Assembly (NCBI RefSeq): GCF_945859685.1
Contig: NC_079149.1
Location: forward strand, 11,319,118 to 11,383,117
Direction: 5' to 3'
DNA from: Eupeodes corollae
Lineage: Eukaryota > Arthropoda > Insecta > Diptera > Syrphidae
Length of the DNA: 64,000 nucleotides
The notes under the pieces are model-generated. The model worked only from the letters and a program-made list of their open reading frames with translations. It had not been told where the DNA came from and ran no database searches. Both the position numbers and the translations under genes were made by a program. Shown here piece after piece: positions 1 through 12,070 of the stretch. Each line of letters opens with the position of its first letter. Positions within the stretch are counted from its first letter, which is position 1.

Positions 1-560
1 TCACACTTATCCGTTTGTGCATAATGACGATGGAGAATACACGCTGCTCTATGAAGGAAGGAAAAAATGTCACTGATGTTTTTGATGTCAGAAATGGTTG
101 TAGAAAAGCTACTGCCATACACTGTCATGCGACTTCTTCGGCATCGTTCTGAAAAAGAATGTTAAATGTAAAACTCAATCATTAACACTTGATAAACGAT
201 CTTTTGAAAGGTCTGTCGAATTTCTCGGGTACGATGATGATATCAACTTAATTGGAAGATCAAAGCATGATTTCAGTGGAGAGTTTTTGAGCATTAAAAT
301 GGTTTAGTGGCCAATGACGGTAAGACCAAGTATATGCTATTATCCAAAAAGAACATTTAACGACAACCTCTTGGACAAATTTTCAACGTGGACAGCTATA
401 ACTTTGAAGTAGTTAAAGCTTTTGTCTACACAGGAACGGTTCAAAATTTAGACAACGATACTAGAGCTGAAATCAAAGAGGCTGATTTCTCTTGGAAACC
501 GCTGCTCCTTTTAATTAGAAGGAAATGAGTACTACGACAAAATGATCTAGTCAAATGATT
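1..560 (+). pseudogene. Non-LTR retrotransposon reverse transcriptase relic
   Basis: Broken reverse transcriptase of a non-LTR retrotransposon, read on the + strand in shifting frames. Around 78-125 it reads FDVRNGCRKAT, a decayed form of the RT motif that is usually NGVRQGD. At 230-262 it reads YDDDINLIGRS, the decayed YADD catalytic motif with its typical downstream context. At about 320-432 it reads KTKYMLLSKK and then FNVDSYNFEVVKAFVYTG, the conserved segment after the palm domain. Stops and frameshifts separate these blocks, so it cannot make a protein. The window starts inside the element. It resembles the RTE-like 'endonuclease-reverse transcriptase' family common in arthropods; the clade is an inference from remembered motifs. 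The fragment at 4,975-5,350 could be the C-terminal part of a related element on the other strand. Confidence 0.75.
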
Positions 561-904
561 ATAAGTCTAACGTTCATCTTCTAATTGACAAGTTTCTTTG
601 TATAGATTTTTGAAAAACTAACTGATTTCCGGAACGTACTGATTTCTTCCAAGAAGGATTAAGCTTAGTGCTGTCAAATTGGTACAGTAGGACTTAATAG
701 GCCTGGTTATAAGCTAAGAATCTAAAAATCAAACGTCTGCAAACGTAAACACCTAAATTAAGCAAATTTTGAAGAGGTTATGATCAATGTTAAGACTTTC
801 TGAAAACAATACCTATAGTTAAAGACTGATGTGAAGAAATTGGCGTTAGTCTTCTAAGCTGAATGAAGATGAAACTAAACTTTTCACTTTACTACTTCTT
901 TTTT

Positions 905-1870
905 AACTTCCTATAAGAAGTTATTGTAATGGCTCCCATTTTTTAAACTGAGAATTTTGACATTTCTCATTGTTTCAAGGTCCGTAGAGTCAAAATAAAA
1001 GATTTTTGTGCGTATGTGTGTACGTCCGTACATTCGCGAAATTTTTTTCGTCGTCCATAGCTCAAGAACCAGAAGAGATATCGAAGTCAAATAAATTTTG
1101 TTATACAGGGAAGATGCAGATGCGTTTTTTTTTTCAGTTTAAAAAAAGGTGAACACTTTGGTTAACATTAAAACCTTACGAACCCAAAACGCTAGAGAAT
1201 TTAAATTAAATTTGAAATAATATATTGTAACGTGATACCAAACAAGTATATTTAAAAAAAAATCAAATTAATGGTTTTTTATAAATCAAAAAACACTGAA
1301 AAAAATGTGTCACCTCGAAAATTTTACGAATACAAAATGGTTTTATCTCCAAAACAATTTTGTGCCAATAAAAATAGCGTTTTTACTATTTTTATAGAAA
1401 AAACCTAAACAAAACATTACTCGAAGTTGGTAAAAATTAAATTTCGACTCAAATATCTTTTCAAAAATTTGAGATTATGGCTTCCAACTTATTTTAACTT
1501 ATACAAAATTTTGTTTTCAACAATCTTAAAAATGTTGCAAAAAATCGAATTGACAGTTTTCTTACAAAAAATAAAAACCTAAACAAAAACATTTATAAAT
1601 GTTTGTAAAACTGGTTTTTGGCTTTTTAGCTAGCATTACTTCGTTTTCCTCAAATTTTAATACTCAAAACATTATCTTTTTCTGCAAGCCTTATTTTTCT
1701 AACCCTCAACAACATTTTCAAACTTTAAAAATCAAAATTAAAAAAAATAATATCAAATGTCCTTACATAATATAAAAAGAAAATATCGAAACGAATTTCG
1801 TGAAATTCCAGCGCTTTTTGAAACGAACTAATAGACTTATGTTAATGCAAACGTATCTGTATAGTTTAAT
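905..1870 (-). repeat. Interspersed repeat family, copy 1 (inverted relative to 60.4-62.2 kb)
   Basis: Read as its reverse complement this stretch matches 60.4-62.2 kb. Shared landmarks are the CGTACGTACAC-type segment (here around 1,010-1,035), the phrase around ATATCTCTTCTGGTT (here 1,060-1,085), the CACGTTACAATATATT segment (here 1,217-1,240), and one to two copies of a monomer containing AAAAGATATTTGAGTCGAAA (here about 1,440-1,475). The outer edge has an imperfect hairpin, AACTTCCTATAAGAAGTT, at about 907-924. I see no coding capacity. It is a non-autonomous repeat of unknown class. Confidence 0.7.
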
Positions 1871-4800
1871 AAATCCGTCACACCTTCCTGCGAAGTGTAC
1901 TTACCTTTATATGGCAAAAACCAAAAAACAAAAAACTTATAATTTATGGCACTTATCTACAAAATGTGAATGTCCATAATAGTTACAAGTCTTCGCACAC
2001 GTCACTTGTTTTAAAAAACAAAATGCTCTACAGCAGTATAATGGTGGTAAAGTTAATGTACATAGATACCTGGCGCTATGACCCATTTTGCATCATGCTG
2101 TCTTGACACCTTGCCATAAGACAGTGGTTCTACTGCACATAACACCATAACACTTACCGTGAAGTATAATACCCCAAGCTAATTCGAAAGTAGTTTTCCT
2201 AAAGAACAACAAGAAGAAAAAACAAAAACCGACCATCAGAGATTCTGGACGGTACGGTGCCGGTATACAGCTTCGGTGGTGGTACCGATCGATTCGTCAT
2301 ACGTCATCTTAGAGTTCTTTTATTTTTTTGATATTTTGAATTTTTCCATCTTATGTCCATGTTTATGGGTTTCGGCAAGTTTCATATAGCGTGTTGCATC
2401 GTCATCGACGTCTTGTCGTGTCCCTCTCTTTTAGTAGATCCTTGAAGCCATCAACTAGAAAGACTTGGTCTCTGATTGAAATTGAAAGACAATGGCACGC
2501 CTCTTGAGTTTCTCTCCGCACTCACCTTTTGTTGGTCTTTTGTCTTCGAAATGAAATCCAACCCGTCGCATCGCAACGCTTTGCATCGGCTTCACAGAAT
2601 CAATCGGATATTTTGTATAGCATTGCTCAGACAGCAGGAGATCACCTTCTTCTTCTTCTGCTTCGTGTATCTTGTATCTTGTCTACCTGTGTTTTGTATC
2701 TCTAAAATGGATTTGTATACCTTCGTATATTTCTTTTTTGGTTCTTTTTGACAGGTGGAATTCTGTTTTCTGAAACTGAAATAAATTGTTAAGATGACAA
2801 AACTGAAGATTTGGTTACCTAGAAATTAAAAAAACAAAACAAAAAATTGAAACAAAATATTCCCAGGTTTTTTAATATCCATTTTGATATAAAATATTTA
2901 TTTTTTGTTATTTAAGATTTATATCTTCAAAAAATCATAACTAATTGTTTTGTATTTTTCTCTTTTTTTAATTCCAGGTAAGGACATTTTTGATGTTTCT
3001 TGACGGACTATGAATATCACTTTAGCACATTTTTATGGGTGGAGTCGTCCATATGGACTCTCTAAAGCTGGATGGTTTGACTTAAATGGGTATATTTTCA
3101 GTGAGTTATTATGGTCGTTAAAATGTCCAAGATTAGCTAAAAGATACAAAAACATTCTTGAAGTTAGGGTTAAAGATGAAAAACAAAGCCTAATGAATTG
3201 TTAGAGAACTGTATGTTTAAAGGGTAAGTGATAATTGGTGGTAACTTCTTTTTCTTATGTAAGGAAAATTATATTTTGAGGTATTGCACACATGGTGTAC
3301 CTTTTCATGAAAAGGCTTAGACTTTATGTGATGGGGAATTCCGGAAGTTCAGTATGCAAGTGCACTGGTTGCTTTTATGATGTTCATAAAAGTGCGCGTT
3401 TAAGTGGTTATTAGTTAATATAATAGGTTATTAGGAACAATATGAAATACCTACCAGGAAGGTTGGGAAAGAAATGTTTCCAGTTAAATTTATAATTACT
3501 ACAATTTCTCTTGAGGAATCTCTTGACCTTAGCTAATCTTATGCTTTGATAGGTACTTATCAAAATTAAGGGAAGTGAAGGTATCTTAGTTTTTCAGAAC
3601 CGTTTAAGCACTTCTACAGAATCCACTTGTTGAAAATATATTCTGGATTTTTGTTTAGGTAGCTTTACTCAAGAAGGACGACTGGAAATTTTAGCTCAAG
3701 AATTTATAACCAATAGGGTCCAGATTTTGTTTACTTTTTCTTTAAAACCAGTCAATGCTCTAAATATTCGAAAATTAAGCTCTCGCACTAAGTGGTTTAA
3801 GGATTTCTCTCACAATGCAAGACATTACCAGTGTTTTGTTGGAAAATCTATAGATAGTACAGTAGGATTTTACACGAATAACAAAAAAAAATTATCCGCA
3901 GCATGAATACTACCCATAAAAGTGAAGGTAGAATTTTACTACCGATGGGTTTTTGACATTTATACGAGTCTCGAATGGATTTTATGTGATTTCGTTCTCA
4001 AATGTTGGTACGATTGATATTACATTCGTATCTCGATGGCTGTGTTCGTTGAGTAATTGTGCACTTCGAACCATGTGTTTTTCATTGGAGAAAAAAATCA
4101 ATCTTTTATTATTTAGCTTTGGTTAATGAAAATAGACTTAGTGGGCTTATTTTGCAAAAGAAAATGATAGAAAAGATAATTAAGTTTTGCTATGTTTCCA
4201 ACAAAGGTTTATCGCAGTTTATATTACATAAATCTTTTAGGTGTTTTTACCGAACAAGAAGATTTAAAAATGATAAGGTTTGACAGCAGTTTCTAAAATG
4301 CAAATGGTGTTTCTATGTTTCTTATGAAGTGCAAGTGAGATAGTTTGATTCGTGTTAAACAACAAAGAACTGAATAGTTCAGCACCATATATGAATATAT
4401 TTCCAACTTCATGTGCAATTTTTTCCTTTAATTTGATTAAAATAAAACTATATTTTTTGTACAAATAAACAGACCATAATGCATTATCTTTAAAACCAAC
4501 TCCTCCACACAGGTTTTGTTCACAAATTTTGACTTGATTCCGGTCTGGGAATCAAGCTCAATCAACTCGATTCAGGTATATAAAGAATTGAGGCGAGCTA
4601 CAAGCTCGCATGTTAATGAAGTAGTCTACGAACGAACCCCCTTCTTGAAGTTTTTATTTTATGTCAAAGCTGCAATTGTTAAATTAACTTTTTTTTATAG
4701 AATCTTAATTTTCATATATTTTTTTACCATTTCTTTTTGAAAATTGTCCTTTTTATTAGTTTTAGTTAGTTTTTTTGCTGAAATTAATTTTAACTTTTGT

Positions 4801-4974
4801 GTTATTATTCTGACAGGTCTTCATTCATTTGTACTAATTTTAAAATACAAAAATCTGGCTGCTGCCGATCGGTTTTCTTGGGAATTTTCTACTATACTAT
4901 TTATAGAATGCCAAAAAAACACGAGTATTGTGTTTCAACTTTCAGATCTGGGTGTAGTTTAAACTGAATCCTTA
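1871..4974. other. Upstream flank, no gene recognised
   Basis: No credible gene. Open frames are short (64-91 codons), show no recognisable domain and have AT-biased composition. Around 2,220-2,700 the base composition is less AT-rich and mixed, which could mark old coding or regulatory sequence, but no family could be named. Confidence 0.5.
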
Positions 4975-5350
4975 CTTACTTCTTAAGGTGGCGCTACAGT
5001 CTGCGGTGAACATGGGCCTCAACCAACATGCGTCTCCAGCCAGCTCGGTCCTTCCTAGCTGTCTCCAGTTTCGCACGGAAAGTTGGTTGAGGTCTTCACT
5101 CACCTGAGTGCGCCGCGGCCGTCCCTCGGGATTGGATTCGAATACCTTCCGGGTTGGAGCGTTGATGTCCATTCGCTCTACATGGCCGTTCGATCTTAAT
5201 TCTGCTAACTATTTCAGTGTCGCTGTACAGCCCGTACAGTTCGTCGTTATATCTTCTCCTCCATTCTCCATTTAATCCTAAGACGTTCTCATGTTTCTCT
5301 GACAGGGTCCAGGCCTCAGCGCCACAAATGTGTCTTATAGCTGGTGATTT
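4975..5350 (-). pseudogene. Non-LTR retrotransposon RT C-terminal fragment
   Basis: On the - strand an open frame (5,172-4,972) reads MDINAPTRKVFESNPEGRPR, followed by EDLNQLSVRNWRQ. This is the C-terminal signature of arthropod 'endonuclease-reverse transcriptase' elements (typically HVERMDxxAPTRKVFxxxPxGxR). Further upstream on the same strand (5,345-5,175) lies the expected preceding segment around an 'ALRPGPCQRNMR' reading, broken by stops. GC content is well above the flanks, as expected of a more recent insertion. Only the last 370 bp or so remain, without a clear poly(A). Confidence 0.75.
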
Positions 5351-6489
5351 AAGATGTTCGAGAAAGGACTTTACTTCTCAATTGCCTTCTAAGTCCCAAG
5401 ACTGAATCCATAAAAAAATTGAAATCGATTGAATTCCAACCGAAACTTCTGTGGACACCAGAGCAATGTTTTAAGTCTTTCGTTGCTTTGTCGAATTTTT
5501 TTTCAAAAGCAATATTTTATCTAAATTATTAATTGCGTTTCATGCTTAAAACAATTTGACAGGGAAGCTACAATTTCTAGGAATGACAATCAATAGATCC
5601 ATTTAGACGTATTTTAAAGTATAGAGATATTTTCACAGCCGTATATCAAGAATGTGAAATACTATTCCCTTTTTGTTGTGTCTATGCAAACGTAGTTTCC
5701 ATAATATGTGAAGTTATTGAGTCATCATAAATATATGATTTACATATTATGAATTTCGTTAAAAATGCAGACGCGTTTTGGAGATCTAGAAGTTTGAAAA
5801 AATAAATGTATATATATTTTGAGGATCCGAATACAAAACTAAACATTTTTGACTACCAATTATTATTAAAACTATAAAAAAAAGGATTTATAAAAATTGG
5901 TTAACAATGGGTCAACACAAAAATAATTATTGAAAGAAACCTAGTTAAGAAAAAATATTTAGATACAATTCTTTAATCGTTTAAAAAGCCGTTTTACGAA
6001 ATTTGGAATATTCAATTTTTTGTCCAATACATTTGTATAGGACTTAACTTAAGTCTTATTGGTCTTAAAAAAATTCTATAACGCGAGCCTTAATTTCCAC
6101 GTTTGAATTTAATTTACCTACCTGCGAGGACAGAATCACCGGACCCAATTTTTTCGACTTTTGATATATTTTTTAATTCGTTAAATGCTTACCTTAAGAA
6201 CACAGTATTAACTTAAATCTTAACTTAAAACCAACATAGTTTTAAATTCTTAAAGCAATAATATTAAAATTAAGGCTTGCAGATTTGGAATTGTCAGTTT
6301 TAGAGTCATAATGATTATGGAAAATATGTTGACTTTACTGAATAGATAATTAAGAGGACTGGTAGCGCCATAATTCAATCCTACAAAAGTTCCTCTTAAG
6401 CTAGCCTAACTCAACGGCAGCTGGAAATACTCTCTATGAAAAAGCTAGGAGAGCTTTGAGTGTATGGTGGTAATGAAAGTCTATAAGAC
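5351..6489. other. Intergenic, nothing recognised
   Basis: AT-rich sequence with no open frame of interest and no repeat I can name. The end (6,330-6,480) may belong to the retrotransposon relic that follows, but no conserved motif was readable. Confidence 0.4.
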
Positions 6490-7700
6490 CAAATAAAAAA
6501 AAACAAAGACTTAATCTTAAAAAACTGCGTTAAATATAATATGAACGGAATAGAATAGCGCCCTTCCAGTTGGCTTAAACACAAGCGTATTTAAAAATTG
6601 GAACATATCTTCTTGCAGCTCTTTACAGTCCTTGACAGAGTTAATAATTCGAAAAATTTTAACATCACCTGCATCGATAAGTAATAAAGAATTATATAAA
6701 ACAGAAGGCAAATCATTGATAAATAAAATAAATAGCAATGGACCAAGGTGGCTCCCTTGAGGTACACCAAAATTTACTTTAAATGCACATGAAGAGTAAC
6801 TTTTGAAATTGATGTTAATATTTCTATATTTAAAATGAAACGGTCGTTAAGTGCAGTTTTACTAATTTATTAAGAAGAATTTCGTTACTTAATTTGTCTA
6901 ATTGCTTGTTTAAGTCTGTAAAGATGCAACCGACTTGAGAGTGCTTTTCAAATGCAACTAAACAAAAAGAAGAGTATTGTAATTGTAACTAAATGTGTAA
7001 AGCCTTTTTTATTGACTGAAGTAAGGTATCACGTTAGGTGTAAATAATTCCAACGATCTAGAAACTTTTTTAATACTCGTTGAAGAAGACAAATTTGTCA
7101 ACATAAATGTTGGTATTCCATCAGGACCATGACTGAAACATTCACTTAGCTCTTAAATATTGTCACGTATAGATCCCTCAGAATTCTAAAAAGGGATTGA
7201 TGTAAGATGACTGTATTCTTGTGACTTAGAAGATATAGGAGAGGAGGTCCATGCAGGAGAACAATTTTCAGAGGCAATCTTAACATAATCTGCAAAATCA
7301 AATCAAATGGGGTGGCGCAACAGTCCGTTGTGTACCAGGGCCTAGTGACTTACAACTCTCAACCATTCCTGTGTGCGAGTACTGTTGTCAGGAATGGAAG
7401 GGACCTACAATTTAAGGCCGAATCCGAACGGCTAGTTTGAGAAAGCACTTTTTCATGACAAGAATTACTCTTGAAGGATTTGTCAATTCCTCGCAAGAGG
7501 CAGTACCCGCGAAATTATTTTTTTTAATTAAGCTGGCACAGGCAGGGATTGAACCCAAGACCCCTTGCATGACAGTCCAACGCACTAACCATCATGCCAC
7601 GGGTACTACTACAATCTGCAAACATGTTCGAAATTGACTCTGGAAAATGGCTTGAAGAATTTTGAAAGGTCATAGTCTCCAAAGCAAAAAACTCTTATAT
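6490..7700 (-). pseudogene. Jockey-like non-LTR retrotransposon relic, interrupted by a SINE
   Basis: On the - strand, 6,738-6,660 reads LFILFINDLPSVLYNSLLL and then DAGDVKIFRI. This is the segment after RT motif B (GPLLFLIFINDLP) followed by a degenerate FADD box. Just upstream (6,775-6,739) the reading is GVPQGSHLGPLLF-like. Around 7,100-7,130 the complement of the 'SPGPDGIP' region is readable, and 7,195-7,285 reads as the linker between endonuclease and RT. The element at 55,990-58,235 has the same order of motifs and similar wording, so both are probably one family. Multiple stops make it dead. The SINE at 7,297-7,606 is inserted in it. Confidence 0.7.
7297..7606 (-). mobile_element. tRNA-derived SINE, copy A, with 10-bp target duplication
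   Basis: Read 5'->3' on the - strand from 7,606, the element starts GTACCCGTGGCATGATGG. It carries an A-box-like stretch (GTGGCATGATGGTTAG) and a B box (GGTTCAATCCC at about 7,555-7,545), spaced as in a tRNA, and ends near TTGCGCCACCCC. The same sequence occurs on the + strand at 44,551-44,826. It is flanked by a perfect direct repeat AATCTGCAAA (7,287-7,296 and 7,613-7,622), the target-site duplication of LINE-driven insertion. It would have been transcribed by RNA polymerase III from the internal A and B boxes. It does not code for protein. Confidence 0.88.
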
Positions 7701-9549
7701 GTAGCTATCGCTCAACTGCCACAGGTTTTGAACACCGAAAGATCGTTTTCGTCTCACTATTTATATTAATTAAGACCCTGTTTTTTTATCAAAACGGCGC
7801 ACTACAGCGCTTATTGGATCTCAGGCTAGGTTGCGTTGAGATCGCCATTTCTACCATTTCTACCTAGACCCTGTTCTTACAAAAATATGATCAAAAGCAT
7901 CAAGCTTTCGAGATTGGTTCACCAGTCCATTATTTATTTTTAGACTAACCGAAATTTGCATAAATATTCAATACAAAAAACTTATATCCATCGTTTTCTA
8001 CATCAAGTGTAATTTATAAAATTTTTGCATCAACAACCCCAATTTTCACGTCATCTCAAGCCATTTCCAATTAAATATACGTATAAATATATATGAGCAG
8101 AAAATCCAATAAAAAATCTCTAATTGACCTCAATTATTGTAAACAAATTATTGGTGATGTCGAAGTGATTTTATTCTTTCATTTCTTTAACTGCGTGATG
8201 CGTAACCTGTTTAAAAATAAAAAAACAGGTCTTCAAATTCAAACAGTAGCCTTTGGCTGCCTCCCAGATGATTGAGGATTTTTCTCATAAAAAAAACACA
8301 AGAAATTCAAAACAAAATAAAAAAAGATACAAAACCACTATCAAAATATCCATTTGACGGCCAATATGTGTTCAAAGGTACTCCGAGAGAATATTTGATA
8401 TCAGCTCGAGAAACCTCGGTTTTTTAAAAAGCCATTTTGCCATATGCCAATTTTCCTCTCTTTTACATATATTTTAACATTTGAAAGGCTTTTGTCGCGC
8501 GGAATTGGATTTGAACAATTTGCAAGAACACACGATCTTTAAGTAGTGTAACCTTACCGACATTTTTTGTCCCCTCTTTCCTCTTTTGAGGTTCTATAAG
8601 CTGATGCTTCATATGGCAACTTTTCCAAAGAACTTCTTCTTCAAAAAAACAACAACTTATACTTCGTTCGATGTCTAACCAAATGTCCACCACACAAACA
8701 AATAAAATCTTACCAATCTTCCCCCTCAAGATTCAAGACTCAAGACTATGTACAAAATGTAGGTTCAAATGGAAAGATTTTAAAGTGGTACCACTTACAA
8801 AATAATAAAATAAGAAGAACTGAAAATTGTTAGCATGACAAAAACGTGTGTTTGCTTAAAGAATTTGTGTTCTCGTGATTTGGTGTTTTGTTTCTTTTCT
8901 TTTTCTTTTTCTTCTCAATTTCATTTCTCTCTTTCTTATTTTCTTATTCTTCAAAAATTATTTGAAAAAGAAGATAATAGAGGAAATCCAAGATGACCAC
9001 AAAGTAAGAAGCAACCATCATCATTGCAAAGAGTTCAGAAAACATAACATACAAAAGCCTGACTTGAAATGTGGGTTGGATAGATGTGGACTGTGGAGGC
9101 ACCACCATCGGGCCACGTATACTGCAGCCGCCACTGCTGCTGCTGGCTATATCTATCCCCATGGAACAAGAGGGCGAAAGGCTGCCACAGAGCACACAGA
9201 ACACAGAGCACAGCATCCACAGTAGATTCAAGTAGAACCAAATCGAAGAACGATAAACGTTTCTTCGGAAAAATGCCAGCAACAAGTTTTGAGTTTGACC
9301 TGTGTTTTTGTGAATACCAACAACACATCTCTCGCTGGATATATGGCGGACACAATAAACTTGGGAAAAAGATTCAAATGTACGCATGAGTTGCATGAAG
9401 CTGATCTTAAGAACACAGTAATTGAGGGAAAATTAACAGAGGTTAAGGAGTTTGAGTTGGCAACACTATTTTAAGTGGTGGCCATTTTGATCATTTTGAC
9501 AGCTGTCAAATATTTTATGTTGAGTTTAGTTTGACATTTCAACATAAAT
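7701..9549. other. Intergenic; no gene supported
   Basis: No gene supported. At 7,773-7,875 a short segment of about 93 bp is bracketed by a 10-bp direct repeat AGACCCTGTT. At 9,060-9,250 the composition is less AT-rich and several overlapping frames of 60-150 codons are open on both strands. Openness on both strands at once, without a domain, suggests composition rather than coding. Pyrimidine tracts (8,885-8,950) are simple sequence. Confidence 0.45.
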
Positions 9550-10030
9550 AGACGAACGTCTGAACAACGTTTAGCGATGAAGCTCATTTTTAGTTGAAAC
9601 GGATACGTTTGGTGTTATGATATCCTCACGTCTGTTAAGACACAGTTACATCCATAAAATATGACAGCGAAATCCAAGACATTGCGATTTAAGACCGCTT
9701 GGCTATTTTCTGTCAGAATATGTGAATAAATAAACTGACGTCTGAACAACCTTTAGCGATGAAGCTCATTTTTCGTTAAAACGGATACATTCAGTGTTAT
9801 AATAATCCACCCGTATGTTAAGCCATTGTTACATCAAAAGAAACTGACAGTGGTCTCGGAGATATTTGGATTTAAGATCGCTGGGCTATTTTCTGTCAGA
9901 ATATGTGAAGTCGCTAGTCTACGCCGATAAGCCCTTAACGAACGGCCACTTGTAGAACAACATTCGTTGCGATATTTCCGATATACGTCCACAAATGTTG
10001 CAAAGGTCATTGAACATTTGACATATACCT
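9550..10030 (+). pseudogene. Mariner-like transposase relic with internal duplication
   Basis: On the + strand the text TTTAGCGATGAAGCTCATTT occurs twice (about 9,570-9,589 and 9,752-9,771). It encodes a SDEAHF-like block, the first catalytic aspartate region of Tc1/mariner-superfamily DDE transposases. At about 9,895-10,015 the reading approximates VKSLVYADKP and then DIRPQML, which normally follows the third catalytic block (LTPLDFFLWGYVKS). Here the block is degraded to 'LRSLGYF'. Both halves carry the phrase around GGCTATTTTCTGTCAGAATA, so a 182-bp unit has been duplicated within the relic. N-terminal and middle sections are missing. Confidence 0.7.
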
Positions 10031-11640
10031 AGATTGGACTACATCCAATCAAACCCTGGCTTTCAAATGCCAGAAATTATATGTAATGATGATAATGTAA
10101 GAAGAACAAAGAAAATATCATGTCAATTGAAATAAAATCATCTCTCATTTGTTCCAATTCAAAGTTATATAACTCTAAAACAAACACTCTCTATTTGAAC
10201 TTAATAAGTTTTATCAAAATCGATTAAGTCGTTCCCAAGAAAAATTTGTTTGCACAAGGTATCGCTTCCAACTTTTTTAAGAAATGCTTAAATTGACTTA
10301 AAAAGTCCAATAGAAGACGAAAAAATTGAATAGAAGGTTGAAGGAGTTAACTTAGGTCAAACCTTGATAAAAAGCCTAAGTCTGAACTCTAAACTCAAGT
10401 CAAGTTGTTTTATAACCTTTGGGGTTTTGAGCTCCTTGTTCTTCCTATTTCTACGAATCAAATATTGAACCCTTTTTGGGATGTAAAACACCGCTTAGAC
10501 CCTGATGGCTCGTCTTGGTAATGCAAACTCGACGAACTCCAGAAGGTTCAAAAGACGAGCTGCGATTCCGTTTATTTCGGCCCTCTTGTTTTTTTTGTTT
10601 TGTTTTAGCTGCTCGCGCGACAATCACACTGAACGAACACAAAGTTCTATAGATTTTCGTAGTGCTATGGCGGACTGGATGGCTGGCAAGGCGTGCCAAT
10701 GTCTAAAACATGGTAACGAGTACGAGGTACAAAGTGTTTTGTTATATCGATTTGCCCAGGAACAAGGCGACTTTTTTTTTGAATTTATTGGATCAAATGT
10801 TTGTTGTTGTTTTATGTCAAAAGGATGATGATGATTATAACCAAACAAAAATCCAATAACGACGAAGAAAAAAAAGTGTTAAGGCACGGCTTGGGTGTCT
10901 TTTGATTGGGATTATATGGCTTGTCGCCAAATCGCGCATAAAAGCAAAAGAAATAACTTAAGTGGCGGCATAAAAAGAATTGGTGCAAGACGCAAGTGAT
11001 AAGTATACATATATTCCAACAACTCTTACCAACAACAGAAACAACAACAAAAGTCTAAAATATAATGTTGTATAAAAAGTATCTTAATGTAGAGCACGAA
11101 ACAATCCATTGGATAGGATTGGATACTTTCAAGAGCTGTTGTATTATATTTTTGTTGGTTGTTTGAAAATTGTATCTCGCCACATCACGGATAGTATCAC
11201 GTTTGTTTTTAAATGATTGTTGTTGATATAGAATTGTATTATGATTGAGATTGGGATTGGCGTACACAATAATACAACACTATACAAAATAATAACGATC
11301 GATTTGAACGCGAACGCTAACGCTAACGCAGAGGCGAACTAGAAGCGAACTCGTTCAGGCAATTTAAAAGGAATGTTTTGATTGTTTTGCGATTATGAGA
11401 GATGAAAGTTATGAAACTATGTTCCGAGAGTACCTATAATTTTTTAACATCGATTTGAATTGATATTTTTTGTGCATTTTGTAAAAGAAGTTTATATTTT
11501 TGTATAACATTTGTGATAGTTGGGTTGCGTGAAGAGAAATCTCCTATTTTCAACTCCTTAAATATAACCTACTTAACTTAACGATTTTTAAAATTTCTCC
11601 CAATCTTACTAATTTAAACTTAAAGGTAATAAGGTTATTA
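10031..11640. other. Intergenic; no gene supported
   Basis: Several short frames (82-107 codons) overlap on both strands at 10,450-10,850, where the sequence is less AT-rich. None shows a recognisable domain, and they mirror each other as shadows do. A possible old regulatory or coding remnant at best. Confidence 0.4.
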
Positions 11641-12070
11641 AGTCTCTAAGAATATGTTTTAATTACTTGACTTAAGTATAAAAAGAAGGAAAGAAACATT
11701 CATATTATCTGAGATTTAAACAAACACTAAATGGGGTTCCACAAGGTAGAATCCTTGGTCCACTGCTGTTTTAACAATGTTGTTCATAATTCTCTAAGAA
11801 TATGTTTTAATTACTTGACTTAAGTATAAAAAGAAGGAAAGAAACATTCATATTATCTGAGATTAAAAAACACACTTAATGGGGTTCCACAAGGTAGAAT
11901 CCTTGGTCCGCTGCTGTTTTAAGAATGTTATTCATAAGTCTCTAAGAATATATCTTAATTACTTGCTTTAAGTGTAAAAAGAAGGAAGGAAACATTCATA
12001 TTATCTGAGATAAAAACACACACATAATGGGGTTCCACAAGGTGGAATCCTTGGTCAGCTGCTATTTGTG
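11641..12070. repeat. 148-bp tandem repeat containing an RT motif, about 2.9 copies
   Basis: Three successive units begin TCTCTAAGAATAT at 11,643, 11,791 and 11,939, a period of 148 bp. Each unit contains TGGGGTTCCACAAGGTAGAA followed by TCCTTGGTCC. This reads NGVPQG-ILGP, motif B of jockey-type reverse transcriptase, on the + strand. The array is therefore a tandem amplification of a retrotransposon fragment. The third copy is more diverged and runs into 12,070. A fragment at 12,120-12,185 resembles the complement of an RT linker region. Confidence 0.85.

Noticed and set aside
8944..9396. Overlapping frames of 60-150 codons on both strands
   Set aside because: Open on both strands at the same place, no recognisable domain, no conserved start or splice pattern.
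10451..10848. Frames of 74-107 codons on both strands
   Set aside because: Same reason: mutual shadows in locally less AT-rich DNA, no domain.
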